64,000 nucleotides of DNA, from NCBI GenBank assembly GCA_032158295.1, contig CM063260.1, positions 4,783,501-4,847,500 of the forward strand, written 5' to 3'. Made by a program: the position numbers and the translations under genes. The notes below the pieces were generated by a model that was given only the letters and a program-made list of their open reading frames with translations, searched no databases and was not told where the DNA came from. The DNA comes from Pycnopodia helianthoides (taxonomy: Eukaryota; Echinodermata; Asteroidea; Forcipulatida; Asteriidae). Position 1 is the first letter of the stretch; each line of letters opens with the position of its first letter. Positions 38,108 through 48,413 of the stretch are shown here, piece after piece.

Positions 38108-39888
38108 TTATTCCTCAACCAGTTCAAATGGCTGTGAATTGGCACCATTTCCATCCGCCAACTGGGGTAACTTTGCAGGATTATCTTCTCTCACCTCATC
38201 CTTGGTTTCGGTATCTTTCGGCCAGTCTGTCAAATCATCCATACTGAAGTCATCACTGTCTCCATCCCCCTCTTCTTCTAGCTTCTCGATTGCCATGGCT
38301 ATATCATTTGTGAGGGAATTGTCATCTAGATCAAGAAGGAGCTCATCGTCGTCAAACACGCCTTGACTTTGCTCTTCTTGGTGTATAGACTCCGCCACCT
38401 TGGAAGTTTTGTCACTTTTTACCTCAGTGTTAGTATCAGTTGGTGCTTCTTTTCGCTTAATGCTAAACTTCTTTGGAGCAGATTTTGTGAGTGGACCCGG
38501 CTTTTTAACGTCCAGTTTCTCAGCAGATGTAGCAGAGATTTCACTCCTCCCCTCGTCTGACTCCTCAGTCTTGGTAAATTCAACAGTGATTTGCTGGACA
38601 GGCGTAAGCGACGGTAGATTAGCTGTCTCGGCAGGCTTTTGTTTGACACTGAACTTCTTTGAAGGAGCCTTCTTTTTCTGCTTCACCTGTTTTTCTTCAG
38701 TAATGCTTGAGGTTGCCGCAATCTTGTTTGGTTCAACTGATGTGACTGGAGACGGATTTTCATCCGTGGGATTCTTTTTCTTGATGCTGAATTTGCTGGC
38801 TTTTCCTTTTGTCTCAACCTTGTTTTTTTTACTTGATTTCTTTGACGGATTCTGTACTTGGGATTTGTTTTCCTTGCCGATATTCTCGTGACTGTTTCGA
38901 TCATTTGCTGTAGTGTTGAATTCACTGTCTTGAGCTGCTTTATCATCGTCTGCTCCATCCTTTGCATTTTCTTTCTTGTGCTCTTTTTCCAAGAATGGTT
39001 CTGCTTTCATCAAAGGAGCTTGGAATGGTGCCTTTTGCATCCCCATTTGTATATCTTTCTTTGGTTTGGATGGTGGTTTGAATGTCGGCTTCATCTTAGG
39101 GGCAGCCTCATGTTTCTTGCTACTCTTCTTAGCCTTGGGAGTCGATGTTGCATCTTTGCTTGTGCTATTCTTGTTCCCATCTGAAGCTATCTCCGAGGTT
39201 ACAGCTGAATTTTCTGACTTCTGTTTTGGAGCAACCACTTTCCTCACTCTTGGTTTCTTGATCTTTGTTTCGCCATCAGATGTCTTAACTTTGAGCTCTT
39301 TGACCTTCTTAGCTGTAACTTTCACCGCCCCTTGTACAACCTCACCTTGAAGTGTTTTATCACTTATTTGATGATTTGGATCATCCATCTTTTTCTCATC
39401 CTTCTTGCTCCTGGCACTTGACTTGTCCTCTTCTGTTTCACCATTTTCTCCATCAGTTGCTTTATGAGTTTGATCTTGATCTCCCACCTGAGCAGCAGCC
39501 CTTTTCTTAGACCGCCGCTTCTTTATCTTCTTTGGTGAAAGATTACCCTCTATTGTTTCCTTATTTTGAGTCTCATGTTGTACCTCTTCATCCTTTACCT
39601 CATTACTTTTGATGTCTTGAGTAATCTTGCCATCTTTTTGGTTCTCGTCTTTCTCTGTATTCTCGGCCTTTGGGTCTTCCTTAACACCCATCTTCTTGTC
39701 TTTCTTTGAGTGATGGTGATGAGATTTGTGCTTCTTTTCCTTCCTGTCTGCTTTGCTCTTCTCATCTCCCTTTGATTTCTCTTTTTGATTTCTCTTCACT
39801 TTAACTTCCTTTACTTTCTTATCTTTCGTATTATTCTCACTTTCTGTCTTCTTTCGCTTTCTTCCTCTCTTCTTTTTCTCTGGAAAAT
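38108..39888 (-). CDS. ZCWPW1: ZCWPW1-like last exon: long Lys-rich tail
   Basis: One exon encodes residues 452-1044. It opens FPEKKKRGRKRKK, an AT-hook-like basic cluster that could also act as a nuclear signal, then a Lys/Glu-rich disordered stretch with a KSHHHHSKK patch and KKPRVRK. A short motif recurs three times: SKFSIKKK (816-823), KKFSVKQK (862-869) and KKFSIKRK (924-931). Residues about 963-1002 are strongly acidic (DDDELLLDLDD, then DSDDFSMDD). The stop is TAA at 38108-38110. The acceptor is TTTCTTTCCTTAG. No enzyme domain is seen; the tail is presumably a flexible interaction platform. Confidence 0.85.
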
Positions 39889-42800
39889 CTAAGGAAAGAA
39901 ATAAGTTCTTTACAAATAAAAAGTGTTGAAAGTGACTGCGAGATGAACAATTATGTATGTTAAAGTGGGAAGTAGGAAATTTCTTATCCATCTATTATTC
40001 TACATACCATCAGTTATTGAGGCCTCTTGCAAGGGCTGTACAGTCTCCCCTGCCTCACTCAGGAGTGCCTCAGCTTGCTCAAGGATCTCATCCACATCCA
40101 CACCCAGCATCTCAAGATCCAGTTCAACATCTTCATCTTTTGTCTCATCATCATATTGATTTTTGTCTGAGCCTTCAGATTCAACTTGCACTACAAAAAA
40201 GAGATCATGGATGATAATACCTAAAGATAGATTGCAGATATGATACACTTGATATAATACATTTTTCACCCTGATCTAAGATGGAATGGCGCTACATTTA
40301 TATAAATCCTGTTATTAAAATTAAATAAGCAACTTTTCAATCCTAAAATTAAATCACTTAAGTATTTTAGTGAATAAAAAATTCTACCTGTTACTAACAA
40401 CACCACAATGACAAGCTACATTCCTTAATTAATAAATTACCAGACTACACTTATTAACCATCTTAACCTACAATAGCAATCACTCACTTACCCTCAACTG
40501 AATCTTGGGAGTCCTCCACAATTTTACCTTTGAAGGTGTGACTAAAGCCGAACGTTTTTATTCGATCCTTTAAATGAAATACAACGGTCATTTTTAACAC
40601 TGACAATTTAATGTAAATTGCGAATGTAAGTTTGGTATATTTGAACTGCAGCCACTTGCATCAGATACCTTTAATAAACACTAAATAATAATTTATACAT
40701 GTTTTCCTGGTCAGTTTTAGCAAAACTTATTCGATTTCATTGACATTCCTTTAAATTCACACATGTTTACCTTATTCATTACCTGAATGCTACTTTTGGA
40801 GACGTACAAGTTTTTGCACTGACACAATGATTTTAGAATCTCCACACAACGATATTAAAAGTGATTAAAATAACATCTCTTGACCTTACCTGTATTTTCA
40901 TGGAAAGTGCTTTCTTAGCTCTGGCAACTGCATGACTGAGTTGAAGCTTGAACGACTTGCCTTTAGCCTTTGTCTGGAAAAGAAAACCTACAATGTGTTC
41001 TTATTTCGGAGGAACAACCAAACAAAAAACATAACACAGTTCTCAAAATATCACTACATCAACAATACAGTTGATTCGGAATACAGTGTGCCCTCTATAG
41101 TTTGCCTATGGAGAGGCCATTTTTGCATTGCTTCATGGGAAAAGGTCAACAGCGCCTGCCGCATGACCTTGATTGTTTAAATTGGTCCATGGTTTGCGAA
41201 GCGGCAATGTTTTTTTTTTGTGTGTGTGAGGCTGGGGAATATTTTTCAAATATTAGGGTCCTAAACTGCCAATGCGAGTGTGATTTTTCCAGCCAACCGC
41301 TTTTTGGGGAAAAAAATGTCTTCTCCTGAGTAATCTGTAGAAGGCACACTGCATTTTAAATTGTCTGCCATGTCACTTGGAACTTATTACTATGGTTGAT
41401 AAATTGAGTTGAATGAAAAAATTTGGAACACTTGTGAGCAGCAGACATATCTCGGGTAAATTTCTATTGTCTAGTAATAAACCACAAGGGAAAACTGACT
41501 CTGTAAATTTTAAATAGTTTTGGGTTGAACAAAGAAAAATTGATTAGAGGGGAACTTGAACCTGTGACCATCGAAGTGTAGGTTCGAGCCCGGTCATGAC
41601 ACAAGTGTCCTTGTTGAGGCACTTAGCCATAATTGCTTCTCTTAACCCAGGTGTATAAATGGGAACCTGAGAGGGCCAAGACAGTAATGTATTTGATTAA
41701 TAGTGCTAATAAGCAGCTTCAGGTTGTATGCTCCCTAGGGAGTTGAGAAAGTTAGAGGGATGGTCTAAAAGTATGCCCAATGAACAGGGATAGTAATGTT
41801 GTGAAGTGCCTTGATCTAGCTACTAAGGTATGTGCGCTATATAAGAACCAATTATTAAATTGATTTGATTTCACTAAACATTTACCTGCATGTCTTCTTC
41901 AGCTTCAAAGTTTCTGACAGAGCTGGTCTTCAGCCATGTTCTTGAGACATTTGTATCCAGAAACACAACATGAAATTGAGTCTAAAGAGAGGAGAGAAGT
42001 TGAAAGCATTTATTATTTGTTATAAAAGCTTTTTCTATTGACCAAATGTGCTAGAACAAGTTTTTGGCAAATTTGAGGAAAAGTTTGTTAATGGCAAATG
42101 CAGTCAGGATTCTCCTTGTGCACAAGCTAGTGTTTCGGACTTATACACGCAACTGCAGGCCAATATGAAAACAAAAAGTCAAATTCACAAAAATCGTAAA
42201 ATATAACCATTTGAAAATACTCCATATTGCACAATAGAGATACTAAAACCAAACATACACATCAAGTAAAATCATTCTGAGGACCTGTGGTTCAGATTTT
42301 TTTTAAACACAATGGCGTAGTCCTAAAATTATGTCTGCGAGGGCAAGGCCATTGTCATGGTCATGTTTCAATAGACAGTAAGACACATCTATTGGAAGAT
42401 CTTAAACTCTATGGGAGCCTTTTGATGGAGCACAAGGCCAAGACAAGGGCAAGAGAGGCCATGTCAGGCCTAGTGGCTTAAGACCATAATGCTATATCAT
42501 TGTGTTTGTCTTGAATAATTCAGCACATTACATTTTCTTTGACCCACTCAAGAACAAACTTAAAACATAAGCTATGCAAACTTTCACCTGAGCCTTTTCA
42601 CACAAACACATTTTACTGTACAAGGTTTGGCTGCAATTATCTTGAAACAAAAGAAGAAACAAAAGTGCAAACGAATGCTCTTGATTTTTCAGTTACTTTT
42701 AGGAGCTTTCCTTTGGGGAATAAAAACAACACTCAGGGACTCACAGGGTACGTCTCTGTGTCTTTCTGTTCACAGTAGGTGCCTGTGTCTGGATCCTCTT

Positions 42801-45800
42801 CAACCATAGCTGGCCACCTGCATCATACATTGGAATAATAATAATAACACCAATAATACATAGTTCTTATATAGCCCTTTATCACACTGAGGGTATCTCA
42901 AAGCGCTCGCCATTTTGGGAGTCAAGATGCACACAAAACTTAAGATAAGCCTGTTTGCCAAATAACCTAAAATGTGCACTAGATTGTACATCACACGGGG
43001 ACGTTGACTCCCAAAATGGAGCAACCAAGATTACTGTGCTGAAGACACCAAGTGAATTGGGTCAATAGACCCCCCTTTGTTTTTCTTAATCATTTTGTAC
43101 GAGGGGAGTATCAACTATTTGGCACAAATTTACCCTTTTAATAAAGCATTTAATTAAGACCTTTTTCAATGCACAACTGATTTACCAGTATGAATAAATT
43201 GATAGCATGATTGTGTTAAGTGATCAATTGTTGTAATTTTTGCCCATACTTTGCCAACCACTCATTGGGAAAACTCATGGCTGTGACCTTGCAAAAGAAA
43301 GCTCTATAACTATCGGTAACATGTACAAACTTTGTATGAGGAATTAGTTTATAAAGCATTTCTTTTCTTAAAGAAGCTTTACCATGGGTATCCTTGCATC
43401 TTGGCCCAGACGATGGATCCCTCAGTAAACTTGGTGTAGACAAACTCAAGACAGTGCCAATCCTCTTCAAATTTGTCACAGGAATTGTACTCTGGATCTG
43501 CAAAAAAATATTCAGTTCAAGTAGAACAAAGAAAAGGTTAGACATTTGTCGCTACAATCACTTTTTGAGTGACAAGTCTCTAGTGCATATGAAGTGCATA
43601 TCAATCTGAAAAGGGGAACAATATGTAGCTCATATCACAAATATTTAATTATTTTTAAACAGATTGCATTGACTGTTTTGATTACTTCTGGATTTGAATT
43701 AATTGATAAAAAGAGGAATTTGTTTTCGCCTCGAGCATCATTGGATACCAGCACCCTTGTATTCTCCTCCTTATTATTAAGTAGTGACCACAAAATCTGT
43801 GTAGTTAAGAAGTTGGTTGATGTGTTTTGGTGTGCATAAGTGTGGACCCAAGACCAAAAGATGTCCACCTGATGTAGGGTTTGAAAACACTTTGTGGACA
43901 CGCATCCACACAATATTTTCAAAAGTTACAAAAGATCACGTTTCAAAATAAAAAGGGAACATTCTCATTCTTAAAGGAACATTACAGAATTGGTAAGAAA
44001 AAACTTTTTGATCACAGATTTACATAAAACTTACATGGTCTAATGATGATGATAGTAGAAAACATCCCTTGAAATATTTCTGACTGAAATGCCGTATTTG
44101 ATGAGAAATGAATAAAATAATTTTCCGATCGGAGTTTATCGCTTAGTGAGCGTTTTATTCATTTGTTGAATCTGTATGATTTCATGCAAATGTGGAATCG
44201 GTTTTTCACTATTTTCTCGTGACCCAGATGGCTGATCGATCTCAAACTTCTACAGGTTTGTCAGTTTATTATGGTGGATTACAAAAAGTGCTTACACTGC
44301 CAGCAACTGTTTTGTTAGCAAAAACCAATTCTGTAATGTTCCTTTAAGGGATTACAACAACGAAACTCAGCTCTCAAAACAGTTTCTAGTGGAAATGGCA
44401 TGGGTTTTAAAGATTTTCGGTGTTTCTGTGAATACCAAATTTACTGCAGTGTAAAGAAAATGAATTCATCGATTTACACACATAACACCATAAGCGTAAT
44501 GCCCAGTTTTTGATGAAGAAGGTGAACCCCAAAATAGGAAAAACCCCACACTTAACCTAGTAGGGACAGAGAACCCAATCCACATGCAAGGTTCCAGTCT
44601 GAGGTGGGATTCGAACCGGGTCCACAGAGGTGAAATGCAGGGAAAGAAACCACTAGGGCAACCTGATCCCCAAGCTTTACCTGAGTTCTTCTCACAGACC
44701 CAATACTCAGGTATCAGCGATGGGTCGGTGACATTTCGGAGATAACGCCATTTCATACATTCACTATGCATACACTGAACCCACGTTCCGTCCTCTTGGA
44801 TGCTGCGCTCTTGAAGTTGCTTCTTCTTACTGACACGCTGCTTCTTGACCTTAGGGTTGGAATTTGGGAGGAGTTTCCGCTTGATGGCTTTGTGAAGAGG
44901 CACTAAAAGATGAACAAAAGTTTATAAGTTAATAGTTCTAAGATCCAAATAAAACAGAAATAGTATTTCATTAATCTCATTTTCGTTTCATGAAAAGGTT
45001 ATTTCGTTGCCTCATGAGGACATAAGGTTGTTATTGCAGTTTGTATGGTTTTCATAAAATTGATTTCGCATACTTTTGAGCTCCCAGTAGATAGATTTTA
45101 TTGATCAAGAGTGGTCTCCAAAGTAAGGGTTCGGTAAAAATAAACAGTCATTTCGAAATATAACATTTATTTGTGGATTTTGATGTTTTTTTCTCAAAAT
45201 TTTTACACATTTTAAATTCAACAACCTTTCGATCATTATGGATAGTGAATTGTAATTAATGACCTTGTAGCACTGAGTCCACAGTTTTATTGAACAAAAA
45301 AAAGTATTTTAGTCACCATCTTGGACTGGGCTCTGATATTCAAGTTTCCTGCTGCGATTCTTGTTACGATCAGTACTTGGGCTCCTTTTCTTATACAGTT
45401 TCTTGTGTGATAGTTTTGGCGGGCTTGAAGGTTTCTGCTGGTCCTCTGCACTCAGCTCAGGGGTCACGAGGTCACTGTGTCTGTATTTAAAGAAGAAAAG
45501 AAAACAGTTTTAACTTAACAATATTTGACAGACAAAAGCCTGCCGAGTTTATTTGGCGAACTTAGCTACGGCTGGGACTGTTGTTAAGGGCGTTGCGAAG
45601 GACGTCCTATACTTCAACGCACAATGATGCGGCGATCCAGCCATAGCCGTACATCTACATAGCTACACTGGTACTCAGCAAAGTCCACTTCGGCATACAA
45701 AGCTGAGGTGAAGACTAGGTGCATGTGAAGCCGTAGCTGTAGCTGCCAGTATGGACATGGCCTAACCCTTCCCGGTACAAGACTATAGAGGAAAACAACC

Positions 45801-47391
45801 CATAATGAAATATCTTACATGTTATGGTGTTGAGGATCGTCCATATTGCCAGCATCCTGGAGTTCATCATCTGATTCTTCTTGTTCATCTGCGATTTGCT
45901 CTGAAAATAAATCATAGCTGTATTGTCACAGGCTGTGTCACCAGCATGACACTTCACTCTTGTTAGGACAAACATTTTCATTTGGGAGGGCAAAAGGGGC
46001 GATTCAAGATTATTACTGTTTTCTCGTTGTATTAAACCATTCATTTGTGCATTTAAAAAAAGAAATTATTTGGAGAGCAAAAGGAGGTGGGGAAAGGGTT
46101 TTGATGGTTGGGGGGGGGCTACTAGTACTACCCCTTGACCCACCCCCTTTGGTTATGCCACTGGGCAGGGCAGTTCTTCTGCAAAATAAAGTTGAACCTT
46201 ACTACATGAATGATTTAAAGGCAGGCCTCGTTTTATTTTTAAAGGAAAGGCAATTTGTCCTCGGTACACTAAAGGGCTCTTCTAATGTCTATGTCTTTGC
46301 CAAAGGAGTTTGTGAAATAGTTCAAAATAAAGTTGAACCTAGTTAATACTTTTATTAATTAATGATTCATGCAGGCTTGATACACATTTTGCTTGTAAGG
46401 GCAAGGCACTTTATCCTAGGTAAAATGATCTTCTTAAAATCAGCTAAACCATGTAAATTTCATGGGGCACCAAGGCAATGACCGTGGCCTCCTTGAGAAA
46501 GATCAGGTCCGTTGTGATATCCATGTAAAACAATTCTTCTGAATTGTGGTTTGCTGCAGTGTACTGTGTACCTTTTACTGATTCGATTAACTTTTATCAG
46601 AAGTTGTATACCTGCAGGGTACACAACTTCTTATTAATATTATTAGAATTATTAGAAGTTCAGAAAACCAAAAGTAAAAGGTTCAGAGAAAAACAAAATA
46701 TCTGGGTCGGAGACTATCATTTGACTCACCATGAGCAAGCTCTCTATTTGCTCTTTCTAGGGCTGCATCAAACAGTTCATTGAACTCTTGATCTGTCAGT
46801 GACACTGACAGTGATTTTGAAGCTGCAGTGGACATGGTGGAGGCCTTGACATCCTTGAAATTAAATACATGTAGGTCGTAAAAGATCAAGATTGAGAAAG
46901 TTGGGTTTAAACTTAAAGTGTACTGTAAAAAAGTGTAAGTCTTGGCTGGAAATTCACTTCAAACACATTACTTTGTTACATTACAAACTACCAACATCAT
47001 TTTTACAATTCAAATACTAGTATTTACTGTCTCTGTAGTGTAAGCCTGTGCTGTAAGTGTAACACAGTTGAGTTAGCCAACCATGCCAACGATTAATGAT
47101 TGTGACATTACAATTTATGATTAATTTACTGCAATCAATGAATCAGGGAGTGTTCCTGAATAAAAATTAAAAAAAACTATATATCGGCGGCCCTAGGGCC
47201 TAGGCCTGCTAAAAATTACAAAATAGTAATAGTTTAAAGTAAATGTTTTTACTCACCTCACAAGTTGCATCGATATCATCGGCATCGCTATGGTCGCTTG
47301 CATCCTCTTCGCCTCCAGTTTTTTCTGCTGCTGATGAATCAGTACCTTTTTCACCTTTCTTGTCTGCATTGTTGTTTGCATTATCTTCCAT
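38108..47391 (-). CDS. ZCWPW1: ZCWPW1-like CW zinc finger and PWWP histone reader, complete
   Basis: Twelve coding exons join in phase to 1044 codons plus stop: 47257-47391, 46730-46853, 45819-45900, 45317-45480, 44681-44902, 43383-43497, 42745-42817, 41886-41981, 40890-40973, 40492-40567, 40008-40190, 38108-39888. Residues 1-168 are acidic and polar. A CW zinc finger spans about 207-256 (cysteines C212, C217, C238, C249; aromatics W209, W220, W236). A PWWP domain spans about 268-345, with the signature VWAKMQGYPWWPAMV. Residues 346-390 continue with an alpha-helical-looking stretch and KTFGFSHTFKGK. The rest is Lys/Glu-rich with an acidic end. In vertebrates the CW domain reads H3K4me3 and the PWWP H3K36me3, and the protein serves repair of meiotic breaks made at PRDM9 sites. 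Human ZCWPW1 is about 650 residues, so this tail is much longer. ZCWPW2 or a pre-duplication ancestor is also possible. The gene lies head-to-head with the SIX6OS1-like gene. Confidence 0.85.
40008..40190 (-). CDS. ZCWPW1: ZCWPW1-like exon 11: acidic amphipathic segment
   Basis: The frame reads SEGSDKNQYDDETKDEDVEL and then LDLEMLGVDVDEILEQAEAL, an acidic region followed by a predicted amphipathic helix with regularly spaced Leu/Ile/Val. The acceptor is TTTTTTGTAG and the donor GTATGTAGAA. It links the post-PWWP region to the Lys-rich tail. Confidence 0.82.
41555..41870 (+). mobile_element. tRNA-derived SINE in ZCWPW1-like intron 8
   Basis: GTAGGTTCGAGCCCGGTCATG is a B-box-like match, followed by GACACAAGTGTCC, GAGGCACTTAGCCATAATTG and GGTGTATAAATGGGAACC, and a 3' part CTAAGGTATGTGCGCTATAT. 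The order of the first blocks matches the elements at 26525 and 54757. It is in the antisense orientation to the host gene. Confidence 0.6.
41886..43497 (-). CDS. ZCWPW1: ZCWPW1-like exons 6-8: end of CW finger and PWWP domain
   Basis: Exon 6 (43383-43497) supplies the last CW cysteine (EYNSCDKFEEDW) and the PWWP opening EGSIVWAKMQGYP, split inside the first Trp codon. Exon 7 (42745-42817) supplies WWPAMVEEDPDTG. Exon 8 (41886-41981) supplies the beta-barrel strand QFHVVFLDTNVSRTWL and the KTSSVRNF turn. Aromatic-cage positions expected of a methyl-lysine-reading PWWP are kept (W281/W282 region and F in VVFLD). Splice phases are 2, 0 and 0. Confidence 0.87.
43971..44347. mobile_element. TTAA-flanked MITE, copy 2 (ZCWPW1-like intron 5)
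   Basis: Nearly the same sequence as 27320-27697, in the same orientation, with the same TTAAAGGAACATTACAG termini and TTAA at both borders. Differences are scattered substitutions and small indels, e.g. near the left end (GGTAAGAAAAAACTT against GGTAATTGTAAAATATACTT). High identity between two distant copies suggests fairly recent spread. Confidence 0.92.
44530..44670 (-). mobile_element. tRNA-derived SINE-like element
   Basis: On the minus strand CATTTCACCTCTGTGGACCC is followed by GGTTCGAATCCCACC, a clean B box, and then TGGAACCTTGCATGTGGATT. A weaker relative in the same orientation lies near 30480-30560 (ACTTGAACCAGATCCACAGG on the plus strand) and one in the opposite orientation near 25425. 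It abuts CW exon 5 on its intron side. Confidence 0.55.
44681..44902 (-). CDS. ZCWPW1: ZCWPW1-like exon 5: basic stretch and CW zinc finger
   Basis: After the acceptor CATCTTTTAG the frame reads a basic segment (PLHKAIKRKLLPNSNPKVKK) and then GTWVQCMHSECMKWRYL and the DPSLIPEYWVCEKNS block. The W-x-x-C-x4-C spacing, the DPS turn and the W-x-C third cysteine are diagnostic of the zf-CW family. The fourth cysteine is in the next exon, so the finger is split by intron 5. The donor is GTAAAGCTTG. Confidence 0.9.
46730..47391 (-). CDS. ZCWPW1: ZCWPW1-like exons 1-2: N-terminus
   Basis: Coding exon 1 (47257-47391) starts at ATG 47389-47391 and reads MEDNANNNADKKGEKG, ending with an acidic DHSDADDIDATCE. 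Exon 2 (46730-46853) reads SVSLTDQEFNELFDAALERA, a likely amphipathic helix. The start is the first ATG after an acceptor (TTATTGCAG at 47401), nine bases upstream, so at least one untranslated exon must precede it. No known domain is present here. Confidence 0.78.
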
Positions 47392-48413
47392 ATCTCTTTT
47401 CTGCAATAATGTGCATATTTGTCCATTCATAGTTTTGTCTAAACCCAACACTTTTGTTTTAAAACAAGGTTCGTTCGATCATGGATGAAAAAAGGTTCGA
47501 TTAAGTAAAGTCCGTGGCTGGTGCAAACTGCAACCAAGTCATGCAAGTGCGATGGTGGTGGTGCTGTCTTTCGGCAAATTTTGTGACGTGTCTGTGTTCC
47601 AATTTTTTGCAAATTCAGCAGTAGAAAAGCGGTTTTGGTTTCACCTAAAACTACGGTATTCTGAAAAAAATGTACTTACTTATCAAACTTAACGTCTCAG
47701 CAGAGGCACTGTCAAAACAAGTGTCAGATACCCCCCAAAAAACATGACTTGACTCACCGGTTAAAAAAAAAAAAAACATGTGTTGACTGTTGTTTGCACT
47801 TTGTGTGTCGTGTGTCTAGCTAGCTGCGCAAAGATCGTATAGCGTATAATCTAACGGCGCTATGATCTTTGGTACTGCGTACGGACGGCCGGACGGACGG
47901 ACGGACTATGCGCAGCTGCCGTATGTGCACGCGGTATTATGCATGCGAGATATTACATGTCGCGCAGCTGCCGTGCGTGCAGCGCATACATAGAAAAGTT
48001 TTGAGGAAATGTTGTCCGTGAAACACGCGCCAAAAGTTTACAGAACTATCATACGGCTGTTTTAGGTACGCATTCTGAAAAAACAAAACAGTCACAGACT
48101 GCGCCGCACGACGAGAGCGTGACGACGAGAAAGAAACATGGTTTAGTTTTTATTCACTTTCACTAAACTAAAGTTTTTATTCGATTCCGGTACGTTTTGG
48201 ATGACTTTTATTGTTTGTATAGGCCTACTATTGCCATTGGACCCTTACAACAGGAAGAAGCAAACGCACATTTCGAAAGAATCTCAGTCAGTAACTTGCC
48301 AGTTGCGGTTGGTTTAATCCAGGGTGTTGAGGGAGGCCCCGGCCCACACTGACTGCGGTGCAACCAGCAGCCCATTCAACCACTGGTGAAAAAGTACCAA
48401 ACCACATTTCACC
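47392..48413. promoter_or_regulatory. Shared head-to-head intergenic region (about 1.0 kb)
   Basis: The two start codons face away from each other, 1022 bases apart. An acceptor nine bases before the minus-strand ATG implies an upstream untranslated exon; a donor candidate GTAAGTAC on the minus strand (exon edge 47680) could end it. The plus-strand ATG sits in ACCATGG, a strong initiation context, with no splice site needed. The middle contains a GGAC-type tandem tract (47881-47906), and a GCGCAGCTGCCGT direct repeat. No TATA box is evident at a convincing distance. The region is CG-richer than its surroundings. Shared use by both genes is inferred from geometry only. Confidence 0.6.
47910..47974. 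promoter_or_regulatory. Paired 13-bp motif in the divergent promoter
   Basis: GCGCAGCTGCCGT occurs exactly at 47910-47922 and again at 47962-47974, in the same orientation, 52 bp apart. Each holds an E-box core CAGCTG. Both are followed by GTGC/GTGC-like sequence (ATGTGCACGCG and GCGTGCAGCGC). The spacing is close to five helical turns. The function is unknown. Confidence 0.4.

Noticed and set aside
38400..39350. Plus-strand open frames of 108-163 residues opposite the ZCWPW1-like tail
   Set aside because: They are the antisense of Lys/Glu-rich codons, giving Phe/Leu/Ser-rich nonsense; the minus frame joins in phase with eleven other exons.
43216..43545. 109-residue minus-strand open frame over the PWWP exon
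   Set aside because: It is out of frame with the CW-PWWP reading; only the shifted frame gives VWAKMQGYPW and joins its neighbours.
44590..44670. Possible tRNA gene (GGTTCGAATCC on the minus strand)
   Set aside because: Only the B box and flanks fit; no acceptor stem or anticodon arm can be drawn, and related copies occur elsewhere, so it is SINE-like.
47881..47906. GGAC tandem tract as a CRISPR-like or telomere-like array
   Set aside because: It is a short simple repeat of 4-bp units in a eukaryotic promoter region, with no spacers.
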